64,000 bases of DNA from Sporolactobacillus sp. STSJ-5 (GCF_024385605.1 NZ_JANFOJ010000003.1:211732-275731); one strand, 5' to 3'. Counted from the stretch's first letter, positions 8,064-16,993 are shown. Numbers and translations: made by a program. Notes: generated by a model not told the origin, from the letters alone.

Positions 8064-9017
8064 ATGAGTAGAAAAAAGATTGGTTTGCTTGTGATGGCTT
8101 ATGGCACACCCTATAAAAAAGAAGATATTATTCCCTATTACACCGCCATTCGTCATGGCAGAAAACCGAGTGATAAACAAATAGATAATCTTGCTCGCCG
8201 TTATGAAGCGATTGGTGGCGTCTCACCGTTAGCAAGGTTGACGCGTGATCAAGCTGATGCACTAGCTGAACAATTGAACGCGGCACAAGTGGACTATGAA
8301 TTTCACGCTTACCTTGGTTTGAAATATATCCATCCGTTTATTGAAGATGCCGTGACTCAGATGCGCAGTGATGGTATTGAACAAGCGGTTTCTTTGGCAC
8401 TGGCGCCGCATTATTCTCGATTCAGTGTTCAATCCTATATTGATCGCGCTCAAGCTAAAGCAAGGGAGCTTGGCGGGATAACTATTGCATCGATAAAGAG
8501 CTGGTTTGATCAACCACAGTTTATCCATTTTTGGAAGCAGGCCGTGCTGAGGGCTTTTGAAGACATTTCAGAAAGTGAACGTAATCAAACCGTTGTCCTG
8601 TTTACTGCTCACAGTCTTCCAGAAAAAATTATTAAAAATGGTGATCCTTATCCGGAACAAATAAAGGAAACGGCGGAAGCAATTGTGCATGCTGCGGAGA
8701 TAAAGCATTATGCTCAGGCATGGCAGAGTGCAGGAAAAACACCCGATCCATGGCTTGGACCGGATGTACTTGATCAAATCCGTGCGCTTCACAAAAAAGA
8801 AGAGTATAGGCATTTTATTTTCTGCCCGATTGGTTTTGTCGCTGAGCATTTAGAGGTACTCTATGATAATGATCAAGAATGTCGTGCACTTGTCGAATCA
8901 CTTGGTGCAAACTACCATCGTCCGCAGATGCCTGACACAGATCCGCTCTTTATCGACGCATTGTCTTCAGCCGTTTTGAACGTTTGCCGGTCGCATCTGT
9001 TTCTGGCAGCAAAATGA
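8064..9017 (+). CDS. hemH: ferrochelatase (coproporphyrin type)
   Basis: A 317-residue ferrochelatase that inserts iron into the tetrapyrrole ring in the last steps of heme synthesis. In Firmicutes the enzyme acts on coproporphyrin III (also called CpfC). The conserved GGVSPL segment, the metal-binding histidine in LFTAHSLPEKI (about 185) and the glutamate in CPIGFVAEHLEVLYDND (about 265) are present. There is no membrane segment, as expected for the soluble Firmicutes form. GAAAGG lies upstream of the ATG. It is monocistronic here; neighbouring heme genes such as hemE and hemY are absent, unlike the B. subtilis cluster. Confidence 0.93.
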   Translation: MSRKKIGLLVMAYGTPYKKEDIIPYYTAIRHGRKPSDKQIDNLARRYEAIGGVSPLARLTRDQADALAEQLNAAQVDYEFHAYLGLKYIHPFIEDAVTQMRSDGIEQAVSLALAPHYSRFSVQSYIDRAQAKARELGGITIASIKSWFDQPQFIHFWKQAVLRAFEDISESERNQTVVLFTAHSLPEKIIKNGDPYPEQIKETAEAIVHAAEIKHYAQAWQSAGKTPDPWLGPDVLDQIRALHKKEEYRHFIFCPIGFVAEHLEVLYDNDQECRALVESLGANYHRPQMPDTDPLFIDALSSAVLNVCRSHLFLAAK

Positions 9018-9047
9018 GAATCAATGAATCCACAAAAGCTATAACAC

Positions 9048-9092
9048 AAAAAAATGCCTTCAGGCCGTATAGCCTGAAGGCATTTTTTTTTT
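9048..9092. terminator. bidirectional terminator, hemH / phosphatase
   Basis: A 14-bp stem AAATGCCTTCAGGC / GCCTGAAGGCATTT with A and T tracts on both sides, placed exactly between two converging genes. Confidence 0.9.
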
Positions 9093-9097
9093 GCTTC

Positions 9098-9748
9098 TTA
9101 TAGATTTTCAGTACGACCGATATAAGCGATTTTGAATACACCGTTTTCGAATACAATTTTTGTGACACTTGTATTTTCAATAGAAGAAACATGTATTTTT
9201 TCATCGGATAGCATATAAATAAGACAACTGATATAGAGACCATGGCTGACCGCTAAAATGGTTTCCTCTTCGCTGTGTGCCAGAACACTGAGAATAGCGC
9301 GTATACGTCCTTTAACATCGTCATAGCTTTCGGCCAATCCGGTTGTGTCCAATTCTTTCAGTGATTCAAGAGAATTAATTTTTATTTCATCAGGAGAGTC
9401 GCCGCGAAGTTCCGAATTGCCCAAGGCATCACTGACTGCTCCCCACATCAAGTCATTCGAATCCCCCTCAAACTTGCCAAAGCTCACTTCACGAAGATTA
9501 TTCGTTTCGATTGGTACGAGTTCGGGATTTAACGAGTGATCGAGTATCAGCCTGGATGTACGCCTTGTTCTCCCCAGATCGCTTGTATAAGCAGCATCAA
9601 AAGAAATGTCCTGTGACTTAAAAAGCGCACCAAGTTCAGCAGCTTTTTGTTCACCGATGTCCGTTAACGGGGTATCCGAAATACCCTGTACTTTCCAAAG
9701 TTGATTGAATAAAGTCCGTCCATGTCTTACGAAATAAATGGTTTTCAT
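9098..9748 (-). CDS. histidine phosphatase family protein
   Basis: A 216-residue phosphoglycerate-mutase-like phosphatase. The catalytic VRHGRT stands at residues 7-12, the acid base region is LREVSFGKFEG, and the second histidine is in AVSHGLY (about 168). It transfers phosphate through a phosphohistidine, but the substrate (sugar phosphate, nucleotide or other small phosphoester) cannot be inferred. GGGAGGAT sits 4 bases before the ATG. It is monocistronic and convergent with hemH. Confidence 0.88.
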   Translation of the reverse strand: MKTIYFVRHGRTLFNQLWKVQGISDTPLTDIGEQKAAELGALFKSQDISFDAAYTSDLGRTRRTSRLILDHSLNPELVPIETNNLREVSFGKFEGDSNDLMWGAVSDALGNSELRGDSPDEIKINSLESLKELDTTGLAESYDDVKGRIRAILSVLAHSEEETILAVSHGLYISCLIYMLSDEKIHVSSIENTSVTKIVFENGVFKIAYIGRTENL

Positions 9749-9973
9749 TTATATCCTCCCATTGACAGTTTTAAAGCGATTTTATTGTCATTCTATAGAA
9801 ATCAATCTATTTTAGATTATCCTAACTTGCCTATTCTTGTAAAGCGAGGTGTGAGCGATTTTTTAAGAACGAAAGAATTTGTATCTGCTTACATGATCCT
9901 GCTAGACGCGAATCACAAAGGGAATTAAGATGAAAAAGGAGAACCCAAAAAGTAAAGGGAGGTACTACACAAC

Positions 9974-10963
9974 ATGATTTATTTGAATAATCGCGATATG
10001 CTTGATCAAACGCTTAATTTCGCTCTTGAGGAATATGCATTAAAGCATTTATCAATTGATGAAACCTATTTAATGTTCTACCGAATGGCTCCAACGGTTA
10101 TTGTTGGACGCAATCAGAATGCGGTGGAAGAAGTTAATATGGATTATATTACGAAGAATGAGGTCACGGTGACTCGCCGTTTGTCAGGCGGAGGTGCTGT
10201 GTACAATGATCCGGGCAACCTAAGCTTCAGCTTTATTGCGAAGGACGACGGAGACAGCTTTAATAATTATAGGAAATTTACAGAACCAGTGATTCGTGCG
10301 CTACATCATATGGGCGTCGATGCAAAGCTTGAGGGCCGCAATGACCTTACGGTTGACGGGAAAAAAATTTCGGGTAATGCACAGTTTGTCACTCAAGGAC
10401 GGATTTTCAGTCATGGAACGTTGCTTTTTGATGTCGATCTGGATCATGTAACACTAGCCTTGCATCCGGACAAGGCGAAATATGAATCAAAAGGCATTAA
10501 GTCGGTGCGTAGCCGGGTGACCAATATTCGCGAGCATTTAACAAAAGATATGGATATTCACCAATTTAAAGCAGAACTGCTTCACTATATTTTTGAAGGT
10601 GAGGATCATATACCTGAATACCAGCTGACTGACGATGACTGGACAAACATCATCAATATTGCCAAACGACGCTATCGCAATTGGGACTGGGTTTATGGGA
10701 AGTCACCTGAATTCAATGTGCATAAAGCAAAGCGTTTTCCGGGTGGACGTGTGGACTTTCGTATGAATGTAAAAAAGGGTGTCATTGAACAAATCTCTGT
10801 TTTTGGCGATTTTTTCGGTGTTGGTGATGTTCGTGAATTTGAAAAATTACTGATTGGGGTAAGATATGATCAGAGTGTCCTTTCTGAAAAACTAACGTCG
10901 ATTGATTGTCACCACTATTTCGGAAAGTTGGGAGAAGAGGAATTGCTCGCTGCTCTTTTCTAA
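9974..10963 (+). CDS. lplJ: lipoate-protein ligase
   Basis: A 329-residue lipoate ligase. It activates free lipoate with ATP and attaches it to lysines of the E2 and GcvH lipoyl domains. The key segments RRLSGGGAVYNDPGNLSFSF and GRNDLTVDGKKISGNAQF (with the catalytic lysine) are intact, and the C-terminal accessory domain is present. The length matches B. subtilis LplJ (331 residues). GGGAGGT precedes the ATG. The gene shows that lipoate can be scavenged; no LipA or LipM is in the window. Confidence 0.93.
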   Translation: MIYLNNRDMLDQTLNFALEEYALKHLSIDETYLMFYRMAPTVIVGRNQNAVEEVNMDYITKNEVTVTRRLSGGGAVYNDPGNLSFSFIAKDDGDSFNNYRKFTEPVIRALHHMGVDAKLEGRNDLTVDGKKISGNAQFVTQGRIFSHGTLLFDVDLDHVTLALHPDKAKYESKGIKSVRSRVTNIREHLTKDMDIHQFKAELLHYIFEGEDHIPEYQLTDDDWTNIINIAKRRYRNWDWVYGKSPEFNVHKAKRFPGGRVDFRMNVKKGVIEQISVFGDFFGVGDVREFEKLLIGVRYDQSVLSEKLTSIDCHHYFGKLGEEELLAALF

Positions 10964-11061
10964 ATATGTTCTAAATAGACCTCACTAAGACTAAATTGAT
11001 AGTAGCCCGTCCCAGTTTAAAGACGGACAATCATTAGTGTAGCAGATGAGGAGGATCCTTC

Positions 11062-12327
11062 TTGAAGAGAAAAAAAGTGATAGGATGGTTTATCGCTTTA
11101 TATACCGTCTATCTTCTCGTGATGGCTGCTTATTTTTTTGTCTGGTCGAAGTCAGGTATACCGGCAACTATGAAAGGGACTGCAGCTGATCCCTCCTTGT
11201 TCATGAACAGGAAACAGCTGGCGGAAAGCGGCAGTCTTAATGCTTGGCGGCATTTTCTTTCCTTTGCTTCCATACCGCTGGAGTGGGGTGTCTATCTGTT
11301 TGTTCTGATCGGCGGATTCTCATTGTGGCTGAGAAAGTGCTCAGAGCGTTTATCATCATTTTTTATTGTACAGATGTTCCTATGCTACGTCGGTTTGGCA
11401 GTTATTTCTGCATTGGTTTTCTTGCCGGTTGAATTTGCGTCTTACCAGCTCTCACTTCATTACGGGGTTTCTGTTCAGCCGCTTTCGGACTGGCTGAAAG
11501 ATCAAGGGATCAGCACCGCTATTGGAACGCTGATCGGCTTTGTTGCAATGAGCGCCGTTTTTTTCTTGATTCGCCGATATCCGAAAAACTGGTGGTTTCC
11601 GGCATGGCTGCTGTCGATTCCATTCATCTTATTTATCATGTATCTGCAGCCAGTGGTCATTGATCCATTGTATAACCATTTTCAGAGTCTTCAAGATGGC
11701 GAGCTTAAGTCGGAAATTCTTCAAATGGCTTCGAAAGCAGGCATTCCCGCGCATAATGTCTACGAGGTGGACATGTCGAATGAGACCAACGCAATGAACG
11801 CCTATGTTAACGGAATCGGGTCTCACCTGCGTATTGTGCTGTGGGATACGACTGTTCATCGGCTCAGTCATGCTGAAGTCCTTTTTATCATGGCACATGA
11901 AATGGGACACTATGTGATGCATCATATCATTTGGGGCACCGCGGCGGCGTTGATTGGTTTATTGATTACATTATGGATCGCTGCTAAAGTACATTTATGG
12001 GCGAGCGCACGTTGGGGGACAAAAATGAACATTGTTCATCCCGGTGATCTTTCTGCACTGCCCATGCTGCTGTTAATTTTGTCACTTTTGTCTTTTGCAG
12101 GTGATCCGGTTCAAAATATGGTGTCTCGCCATTTTGAACACCAAGCAGATGAATATGCGATTGAAATGACTCAAAATAAAAAAGCAGCCATCTCTTCCTT
12201 TCAGAAACTGTCCGCGTCAAGTCTTAGCGAAATGGATCCACCGGCATTGGTAAAATGGATTCAGTATGATCATCCAACGATGCTTGAGCGTATTATTTAT
12301 TTAGAGCATGTAAAAATCAATAAATAA
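11062..12327 (+). CDS. M48 family membrane metalloprotease
   Basis: A 421-residue integral membrane zinc protease of the Ste24/CAAX protease 1 type (YhfN-like). The catalytic motif MAHEMGHYVMHH (about 276-287) lies between hydrophobic helices, and the third zinc ligand is the glutamate in SRHFEHQADEYAIEM (about 355). Members degrade or process membrane proteins. The start is TTG at 11062, 6 bases after a strong GGAGGATCC site; no in-frame ATG lies nearby. In B. subtilis yhfN also lies in the yhf region near lplJ, which supports the identification. Confidence 0.9.
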   Translation: MKRKKVIGWFIALYTVYLLVMAAYFFVWSKSGIPATMKGTAADPSLFMNRKQLAESGSLNAWRHFLSFASIPLEWGVYLFVLIGGFSLWLRKCSERLSSFFIVQMFLCYVGLAVISALVFLPVEFASYQLSLHYGVSVQPLSDWLKDQGISTAIGTLIGFVAMSAVFFLIRRYPKNWWFPAWLLSIPFILFIMYLQPVVIDPLYNHFQSLQDGELKSEILQMASKAGIPAHNVYEVDMSNETNAMNAYVNGIGSHLRIVLWDTTVHRLSHAEVLFIMAHEMGHYVMHHIIWGTAAALIGLLITLWIAAKVHLWASARWGTKMNIVHPGDLSALPMLLLILSLLSFAGDPVQNMVSRHFEHQADEYAIEMTQNKKAAISSFQKLSASSLSEMDPPALVKWIQYDHPTMLERIIYLEHVKINK

Positions 12328-12467
12328 TCATCTGAGCCAATGAAGCCTGTATTTTTTCAAGAAAGCGTTCTTCTCCCGAGTGGATTGTGATAAACTAAGT
12401 AACTGTTGAATGGTAACGATTACATGGAATACTGCATTCTCATTACAGCTATGGAATTGAGGAATTT

Positions 12468-13574
12468 ATGATGAAAAATGAGAAAAAGACAGTCGCAGTT
12501 TTATACGGTGGAAAGTCGACAGAACATGAAATTTCATTGCTTACGGCTTTTTCCGTAATTAATGCGATGGATAAAGAAAAGTATCGAGTGCTTCCTGTCT
12601 ATATTAAGCAAAACGGAAGATGGATTGCCGGCGATGAAATCAAAGGAAAAATTGAGTACAAACATCAATTACTTCTTAAGGAAAACGCCACAGCGGAGTC
12701 ATCTGCTGAGCACTGGCTTGCGCCGTCAGCACCTGCAAGCGCAGCTGTTGGACGACCGGATGTTGTCTTTCCGCTCCTCCATGGTCCAAATGGAGAGGAT
12801 GGAACGGTTCAAGGTATGTTTGAACTGCTGAATATCGCCTATGTAGGTTCCGGTGTTTCAGGATCGAGCGTCACTATGGATAAAGTGATGATGAAGGATG
12901 TACTCAGCGCGCACAACATTCCCGGTCCGAATTATGAATCCATAACTCGATTTAATTGGAAAAATGATGCACCGAAAATGATTCTTAAGGTGAAAAATTC
13001 AATCGGCTATCCATGCTTTATCAAACCGGCAAACGGAGGCTCAAGCGTCGGGATCAGCAAATGCCTAAGTGAGACAGAGCTTTCAGCAGCAATTACGGAA
13101 GCATTCCTTTATGACTCAAAGGTTATTGTTGAAGAGGGAATTGCCGGGCGCGAAGTCGAAATTGGCGTAATTGGCAATCATGATTTGTCTGTCTCTGTTC
13201 CGGGCGAGATTATTACGAAGAATGCAGCATTCTATGATTATCAGTCGAAATATCATGAAGGAAACAGTACTTTAGTGATTCCAGCTGATTTGCCTGATAA
13301 AGTAAAAGCGGAGCTTGAAGAGATGGCGAAACGTGCATTTGTCGCATTGAACCTTTCGGGGCTTGCACGTGTTGACGTTTTTATCCGTGAAAAGGATCAG
13401 CGTGTCATTGTCAATGAGGTCAATACAATGCCCGGATTTACGCAATTTAGCATGTTCCCGCTGCTTTGGCAGCATACAGGGCTCCCTTATCATCAATTAA
13501 TTGAAAAGCTTGTTGACTTCGGATTGGAAATATATCAGGATAAACAGCACATTCATTATCAAATTGAAAAGTAG
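12468..13574 (+). CDS. ddl: D-alanine--D-alanine ligase
   Basis: A 368-residue ATP-grasp ligase that joins two D-alanines for peptidoglycan precursors. Visible motifs are YGGKSTEHEISLLTA, GPNGEDGTVQGMFELL, FIKPANGGSSVG and VNEVNTMPGFTQFSMF. The omega-loop region reads YDYQSKYHEGNS: tyrosine, not phenylalanine, at the position that separates D-Ala-D-Ala from D-Ala-D-Lac ligases, so a vancomycin-sensitive precursor is expected (inference from family knowledge). GAGGAA lies upstream of two adjacent ATG codons at 12468 and 12471; either could be used. Confidence 0.93.
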   Translation: MMKNEKKTVAVLYGGKSTEHEISLLTAFSVINAMDKEKYRVLPVYIKQNGRWIAGDEIKGKIEYKHQLLLKENATAESSAEHWLAPSAPASAAVGRPDVVFPLLHGPNGEDGTVQGMFELLNIAYVGSGVSGSSVTMDKVMMKDVLSAHNIPGPNYESITRFNWKNDAPKMILKVKNSIGYPCFIKPANGGSSVGISKCLSETELSAAITEAFLYDSKVIVEEGIAGREVEIGVIGNHDLSVSVPGEIITKNAAFYDYQSKYHEGNSTLVIPADLPDKVKAELEEMAKRAFVALNLSGLARVDVFIREKDQRVIVNEVNTMPGFTQFSMFPLLWQHTGLPYHQLIEKLVDFGLEIYQDKQHIHYQIEK

Positions 13575-13599
13575 CAGGATATCTCCAAAGCGGCAAAGG

Positions 13600-13628
13600 C
13601 ACCGGTGAGAAAGATCACCGGTGTTTTT
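13600..13628 (+). terminator. terminator of ddl
   Basis: Nine-bp stem CACCGGTGA / TCACCGGTG followed by TTTTT, 26 bases after the ddl stop. The 180 bases that follow, up to the next terminator, hold no gene I can support. Confidence 0.88.
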
Positions 13629-13811
13629 GATGTGCATGTACATAAAGAGATGAAATGACGATTCGGTTGAGCAGTCCATTACAGCAGCCCTGTGGCATGG
13701 CAGAAGCTCTTTCTTGTTTGCTTTTGTTTAAAAGTTGCTTAATCAGGTTGGACGAGCTGTATGGCTGTCTAAACACCTTCAGTCCACAGCCCAAAGAATA
13801 CAAGGGTTATA

Positions 13812-13846
13812 GAAAAGGCTTGGCTGAATATGTCAGCCAAGCCTTT
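13812..13846 (-). terminator. terminator of the 3D-domain gene
   Basis: A perfect 14-bp stem AAAGGCTTGGCTGA / TCAGCCAAGCCTTT, 14 bases beyond the stop, followed by TTTTC on the minus strand. Confidence 0.85.
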
Positions 13847-13859
13847 GAGATTCATAATA

Positions 13860-14831
13860 TTATTGGAGAATGGTAATCGTTATGCTCCTGCGTCCAAAAT
13901 TAAGCGCTTGGTCACGGGAAGCAAAATGGACATCGATCCGATTTCCTTTAATCGCGCCACCAGTGTCCCCGGCAGTATAAACACCGTAGCCCGGAATCAT
14001 AACTCGAGATCCGAGAGGAATGATACTCGGATCAACGGCAATCACTTTGGCATTCGGATTGCTGCTGAAATCAATTCCTGTAGCTGAACGTCCGCCGAGC
14101 GAATAACTTGTTGCCTCAACGGTAATTGATTTACCTGATGGAGCAGATTGTTCTTGCTGCGGATTTGCCGGTTTATAGGAAGTATTAGTGACTTGCGGCT
14201 TTTTGGATGCATTTGCGCTTGCACGCTCAGCAGCGGCTTTTTTCGCGGCTTCTTTTGCCGCATCTTTAGCTGCTTGTCGAGCCGCATCTTCAGCTATTTT
14301 CCTGGCTTTTTCTTCTGCAGCCTTACGCGCGCGTTCTTTTGCATCTTTTTTTTCCTGAATTTTAATTTCAACAAGCTTTTTTTGATTTTCTTTGGATTCA
14401 TCCGTATTACGGTAAACGGTGTAAAGAGCAGTTTTTGTATCTGAACCGATTATACCGTTTTCTGAATCCTGACGATTTGACTCTAAAGCATTAACGGCTT
14501 CATAGGTCTGCTCGTCGAAAACACCATCGACATCTCCGCCGTAGTAACCGAGCTGCTGCAACTCATCTTGCAGCTTCGCCACCTCCGGACCGGAATCGCC
14601 CTGTTGAAGCAAACTATTTCCGAAAATTATGTTGATCTCCTGATTGTCTGTTTGACTGCTCGGAGCGTTTGCTGCAAAACCAACTGCATGTGTTTGTTCA
14701 GAATCATTACTTTTCATGATGTGATTATCATTTGTACTGTTCGTTTTGGCGAAAACAATGGTCGTTGGTGTGAGCACACCGAGGCATACCGTTAAGCTCG
14801 TCATTGCCGTCAGCCTTTTAATGATATTCAT
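13860..14831 (-). CDS. secreted PG-binding and 3D-domain wall protein (YocH-like)
   Basis: A 323-residue exported protein. A signal peptide (about 1-28, ending ..IVFA) is followed by a peptidoglycan-binding type 1 domain (about 70-125: LLQQGDSGPEVAKLQDEL, GYYGGDVDGVFDEQT). Next comes an Ala/Lys/Glu-rich, probably helical linker (about 150-210) and a C-terminal 3D domain (about 235-323) with the aspartate signature TAGDTGGAIKGNRIDVHF. 3D domains share the MltA/RlpA double-psi barrel and are found in muralytic enzymes and resuscitation factors. B. subtilis YocH is the closest known type but carries LysM repeats; this one has a PG-binding domain instead. TAAGGAGG precedes the ATG. A WalR-type box 100 bases upstream fits control by the essential wall-stress system WalRK. 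Confidence 0.88.
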   Translation of the reverse strand: MNIIKRLTAMTSLTVCLGVLTPTTIVFAKTNSTNDNHIMKSNDSEQTHAVGFAANAPSSQTDNQEINIIFGNSLLQQGDSGPEVAKLQDELQQLGYYGGDVDGVFDEQTYEAVNALESNRQDSENGIIGSDTKTALYTVYRNTDESKENQKKLVEIKIQEKKDAKERARKAAEEKARKIAEDAARQAAKDAAKEAAKKAAAERASANASKKPQVTNTSYKPANPQQEQSAPSGKSITVEATSYSLGGRSATGIDFSSNPNAKVIAVDPSIIPLGSRVMIPGYGVYTAGDTGGAIKGNRIDVHFASRDQALNFGRRSITITILQ

Positions 14832-14857
14832 TCAGTGAAAACCTCCTTAGGTGATCA

Positions 14858-14880
14858 AGCCATGGCCTGAATCCATGGCT
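14858..14880 (-). promoter_or_regulatory. leader hairpin just upstream of the 3D gene
   Basis: A perfect 8-bp stem AGCCATGG / CCATGGCT with a 7-base loop lies 17 bases upstream of the ribosome site. It has no T tract, so it may stabilise the mRNA or modulate translation rather than terminate. No known riboswitch signature was recognised in this leader. Confidence 0.45.
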
Positions 14881-14932
14881 AACATCCAAGGGCTATTCTA
14901 GACGTTGAATGTCTCAGGCATGTTTTAACAAC

Positions 14933-14949
14933 ATTACAGTTCTGTAACA
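14933..14949 (-). promoter_or_regulatory. WalR (YycF) binding box
   Basis: On the minus strand TGTTAC-AGAAC-TGTAAT is an exact match to the WalR consensus TGT(A/T)A(A/T/C)-N5-TGT(A/T)A(A/T/C). A possible -10 (TAGAAT, 14900-14895) lies 32 bases downstream. The site faces a secreted wall-remodelling protein, the usual WalR target class. Confidence 0.65.
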
Positions 14950-15275
14950 CAAGATCACTATTAATCATTTTGTCAATACATTTTCCGCTAATTTTTTTAC
15001 TATTTTTAGTGGTAAAAGGGCCTAAGGACCTATTTAAATTGGAAATAAAGAAGAATTCTGTCCAAGTTAATGATTAGTCGCAGATCTTTCGACAGAAACT
15101 TTCATTTCTTTAAAAATAAGTGAACGCAAATAATCTTAAGAAGAGTTATGATGTATTAGAAATAGGTTTTTTATTTAAGAACGTTGATTTTTTTTGCATG
15201 GACACATTGATGACGGACATGCCTTGATCGAAGATGGCATTCCTATTATTTATGGATTATGAATGGAGGATAACG
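14950..15275. other. AT-rich divergent gap
   Basis: About 325 AT-rich bases between the WalR box and the thioesterase start. I see no gene, no stable hairpin and no convincing promoter here. Confidence 0.35.
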
Positions 15276-15788
15276 ATGCAAGCGAAAAAAGCTAGAGAAT
15301 CATTATCGGTAACCTCAGTACACGTACTGCCTAATGACACGAACAATCATGGTACATTTTTTGGCGGAAAGCTCATGATGTATGTGGATAATATTGCTGC
15401 AATTGCTGCAACACGTCATTCAAGAAGCCTTGTCGTTACAGCTTCAATTGATTCGGTTGATTTTCTGCGGCCGATCTATACCGGTTCATCGGTTTGTTTA
15501 GAAGCATTTGTCACCTGGAGCCACAATACATCCATGGAAGTATTCGTCAAAATAATTGATGAAAATCTTAGAACCGGGGTACGTCAATTATGCACAACGT
15601 GTTTTTTGACCTTTGTAGCACTTGATGATAAAGGAAAGCCGAATGCTGTTCCTAAAGTCATTCCTGAGAGCGAAGAAGAGCAGCTGCTATTTGAAAGTGC
15701 AGAAGGACGTTACTTGAATCGGAAAGAGCGCAGACAGCAAACGAAGAAATTCACCTCAGAGCTGACGCTGAAGAAGCCTTGGGAATAA
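15276..15788 (+). CDS. acyl-CoA thioesterase, hotdog fold (YkhA-like)
   Basis: A 170-residue BFIT/BACH-type thioesterase that hydrolyses acyl-CoA to free acid and CoA. The family core is NDTNNHGTFFGGKLMMYVDN, with catalytic Asn/Asp region and the HGTFFGG loop, followed by SIDSVDFLRPI and SMEVFVKIIDEN. The ATG at 15276 follows GGAGGATAAC. The longer frame from 15234 has no ribosome site. The basic C-terminal tail (RKERRQQTKK) is common in this family. Confidence 0.88.
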   Translation: MQAKKARESLSVTSVHVLPNDTNNHGTFFGGKLMMYVDNIAAIAATRHSRSLVVTASIDSVDFLRPIYTGSSVCLEAFVTWSHNTSMEVFVKIIDENLRTGVRQLCTTCFLTFVALDDKGKPNAVPKVIPESEEEQLLFESAEGRYLNRKERRQQTKKFTSELTLKKPWE

Positions 15789-15886
15789 CTGTCTTGTGTC
15801 CACACCAAATGGCGTCATAAGCATAACATGTAGTGTTGAGTAAGGGACACATGCTCAATAATATATATGAAGGGGCGAGTGACGAT

Positions 15887-15982
15887 ATGGGTGCACCAAG
15901 CGGTGGATATAGCGGCAGCTTTGCGTTAATCGTTGTTCTGTTCATTTTGTTGATCATTGTGGGCACAGCCTACGTTTATTAA
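15887..15982 (+). CDS. YjcZ-family sporulation mini-protein
   Basis: A 31-residue ORF: a Gly/Ser-rich start (MGAPSGGYSGSF) and a single hydrophobic helix ALIVVLFILLIIVG ending TAYVY. This is the hallmark of the tiny YjcZ-type proteins made in sporulating Bacilli, often in several copies per genome. Their function is unknown. AAGGGGCGAG lies 7-16 bases upstream of the ATG. It supports a spore-forming host. Confidence 0.85.
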   Translation: MGAPSGGYSGSFALIVVLFILLIIVGTAYVY

Positions 15983-16011
15983 TGACTAGAAGCAAAAGAG
16001 CACATTGAAAT

Positions 16012-16051
16012 AATAAAACACCCGCGGAATTGATTTCCGCGGGTGTTTTAT
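16012..16051. terminator. bidirectional terminator, yjcZ-like / ribU
   Basis: A 13-bp stem AACACCCGCGGAA / TTCCGCGGGTGTT flanked by A-rich and T-rich tracts between converging genes. Confidence 0.88.
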
Positions 16052-16061
16052 TTCTATATAA

Positions 16062-16664
16062 TTATGCTGCGATACGTTTTTGAATAAATTTCTTTAGTCG
16101 CTGGCTGATCGGGATCATAATTAATGTCAGCACAACACCCTTAAGCAAGTTAAACGGCATGACTCCGTAAACAATCAGCGTGAGCAGGTTGTGTATGCTT
16201 CGGTTCGCAGATTGTGCCATTCCAACAGTGGCGTCGATGCTGAAACCGAGAAACAGAGCATATCCAGGGAAGATCAAGTAGTAGTTTAGGATGGACATAA
16301 TCACAGTCATGACTACGGTTGCCGATATCATGCCAAGCAAGAGCGAGACAAACGTTGATTTACGGCGATAAAATGCCCAAGTTACTAAAATGAAAAGTGA
16401 GCCCGCAGTAAAATTGGCAAATTCACCGATTGGAACAACAGTAAGCGATCCGGTCAACAAGACATGCAGGATGTTTTTGATCGCTTCAATGGCGATACCT
16501 GCACCCGGTCCAAGAATAAGTGCACCGATCAATGCAGGCAGATCACTAAAGTCCATGGTTAAGAATACTGGAAACAATGGAATGGGAAAAGCGATCAACA
16601 TAATCAGAAAACCAAGTGCAGAAAGTAATGAAATCAGTACCAATTTCTTCAAAGATGTGTTCAT
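16062..16664 (-). CDS. ribU: riboflavin ECF transporter S component
   Basis: A 200-residue membrane protein with about six helices. It is the substrate-binding S component of an energy-coupling-factor importer. The N-terminal MNTSLKKLVLISLLSALGFL, the FLTMDFSDLPALIGALILGPGAG loop and the GEFANF segment match RibU. It needs the shared EcfA-A'-T module, which is not in this window. The FMN riboswitch upstream independently confirms riboflavin as substrate. A GGGGG stretch 7 bases before the ATG acts as ribosome site. Confidence 0.93.
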   Translation of the reverse strand: MNTSLKKLVLISLLSALGFLIMLIAFPIPLFPVFLTMDFSDLPALIGALILGPGAGIAIEAIKNILHVLLTGSLTVVPIGEFANFTAGSLFILVTWAFYRRKSTFVSLLLGMISATVVMTVIMSILNYYLIFPGYALFLGFSIDATVGMAQSANRSIHNLLTLIVYGVMPFNLLKGVVLTLIMIPISQRLKKFIQKRIAA

Positions 16665-16776
16665 GTAATTACCCCCATAAATGTAGTATTGGGGATCATG
16701 CGCAGCATTTCTGGCTTATGCGCGGTTCGTGGTAAAAACCGTACAGCTCTTCAGGATTTTCATGTTCCAGACGCAT

Positions 16777-16807
16777 TAAAAAGCCCAAAGGAACGTTCCT
16801 TTGGGCT
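16777..16807 (-). terminator. expression-platform terminator of the FMN riboswitch
   Basis: A perfect 26-bp palindrome at 16782-16807 (half site AGCCCAAAGGAAC) is followed on the minus strand by TTTTT. It lies between the aptamer and ribU, so FMN binding should favour early termination. Confidence 0.88.
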
Positions 16808-16873
16808 CAACAAAATCGATGTGCAGAAGCACAGCGAAAAGAATGCGAAGAATACAAAAATACTGTCGCATCA

Positions 16874-16993
16874 TCCTTCTTTCATCCAGACTCTACTGTC
16901 GGTTCCGGTTTCTCACCGGATCTGCCTTGCGGCTCGCGGACTCTGACTGTTTGTCAATACCGCCGGTCGGGAATTACACCCTGCCCTGAAGGA
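16874..16993 (-). promoter_or_regulatory. FMN riboswitch (RFN element)
   Basis: The minus strand carries the conserved RFN core: CAGGGCAGGGTG, AATTCCCGACCGGCGGT, CAGTCAGAGTCCGCGAG, GATCCGGTGAGAAACCGG and AGAGTCTGGATG. The closing stem is TCCTTC (16993-16988) / GAAGGA (16879-16874). It senses FMN and controls ribU. Confidence 0.95.

Noticed and set aside
9722..9928. 68-codon plus-strand ORF between the phosphatase and lipoate ligase genes
   Set aside because: It overlaps the start of the phosphatase gene on the other strand and its ribosome site, and has no recognisable features.
14832..14950. ydaO-type c-di-AMP riboswitch before the 3D-domain gene
   Set aside because: Such riboswitches often precede wall hydrolases, but the conserved core sequence is absent; only a simple 8-bp hairpin and a WalR box are seen.
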